Positions 56,351 through 56,586 of a stretch of DNA of 56,586 bases are shown here, one piece after another. The position numbers and the translations under genes were made by a program. Location: positions 1 to 56,586 of the forward strand of contig NZ_JOIX01000067.1 of assembly GCF_000720175.1 (NCBI RefSeq), written 5' to 3'. A model generated the notes under the pieces. It was not told the DNA's origin and searched no databases. It worked only from the letters and a program-made list of their open reading frames with translations. Each line of letters starts with the position of its first letter. Position 1 is the stretch's first letter. This DNA comes from Streptomyces sp. NRRL S-337. GTDB taxonomy: Bacteria; Actinomycetota; Actinomycetes; Streptomycetales; Streptomycetaceae.

Positions 56351-56586
56351 CCCACGTAGTTGTCTGCGGCGCCGTGGTGGTTGCTCGCCGTTGCGCTTTG
56401 CGGCGCCCCCGCACGTACTTGGCCGTCCCGCCGCGGGTCGTCTCGCCGTTGCGCGCTTTGCGGCGCCCCGCACGTGGCTGTCTGCGGCGCCGCGGGGCTT
56501 GGTCGCCGTTGCGCCTGCGGCGGGCTGGGTTTGTGGTGGGTGCGGTGACGGGCCTCCGGGGCCTTGTTCGTGGACTGCTGTCGCTT
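56351..56586 (+). repeat. Second composite repeat, cut by the window edge
   Basis: Three direct copies of the 57-60-base unit, then the same tail (GGGCTGGGTTTGTGGTGGGT onward, ending GTGGACTGCTGTCGCTT). From the first CCCACGTA to the CGCTT end it is 236 bases, the same length as 16802-17037 in the left copy. The right part is outside the window. Confidence 0.9.

Overview
The window is chromosomal DNA from a Streptomyces or very close relative. The evidence is very high GC with GC-rich third positions, many GTG starts, several GTGA/ATGA stop-start overlaps, and lineage-typical genes: snapalysin, nickel SOD with its SodX protease, a conservon, DUF6104, an SCO6745-type protein and FxsB. From memory, the order sodN ... 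glutamate-type ABC transporter, malic enzyme, alcohol dehydrogenase ... 2-oxoglutarate decarboxylase, two-component pair ... lon resembles the S. coelicolor core chromosome around SCO5254-SCO5285. That synteny is recollection, not a search result.

Left part (1-20.9 kb): GntR/MFS operon, fluoride channel, snapalysin with its divergent LysR regulator, a YCII-like protein, a SigE-type ECF sigma factor followed by a small membrane protein with proline/threonine repeats, a second SecY away from any ribosomal-protein operon, sodN divergent from sodX, a CGNR regulator overlapping sodX tail to tail, a methyltransferase, a polar amino acid ABC transporter, malic enzyme, a quinone-oxidoreductase-like dehydrogenase, an intergenic composite repeat with 60-bp inverted ends, a PadR/DUF4097 pair and DUF6104.

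Centre (21.1-33.8 kb): the most interesting part. Seven co-directional genes encode a trypsin-co-occurring protein (CU044_2847-like), a trypsin-like protease fused to a VMAP-type C-terminal region, a MoxR AAA+ ATPase, a large SAV_2336-like vWA protein, a 72-residue FxsA-like peptide, an FxsB-like radical SAM/SPASM maturase and a TIR-STAND-TPR protein. This combines a vWA-MoxR-VMAP ternary conflict system with an FxsA/FxsB RiPP-like cassette. The peptide does not end in the FxSxx-COOH motif that names the family; it ends in a Tyr/Trp-rich segment. My inference is that the AAA+/vWA module senses or remodels, the STAND protein scaffolds and signals, the protease is an effector, and the peptide is modified by the radical SAM enzyme.

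Right part (33.9-56.6 kb): conserved housekeeping and signalling genes. They are kgd, a two-component system, a spermidine-synthase-like protein, a rhomboid-like protein, a DUF1877 protein, a Cys-cluster/pentapeptide protein, lon with an HspR-type HAIR site, a GH25 lysozyme, a MarR regulator, a PP2C-like protein, a conservon (cvnA-D) and an StyA-like flavin monooxygenase. A second composite repeat, collinear with the one near 16.8 kb, runs off the right edge; a rearranged partial copy lies near 43.6 kb. I saw no tRNA, rRNA, CRISPR array or transposase.
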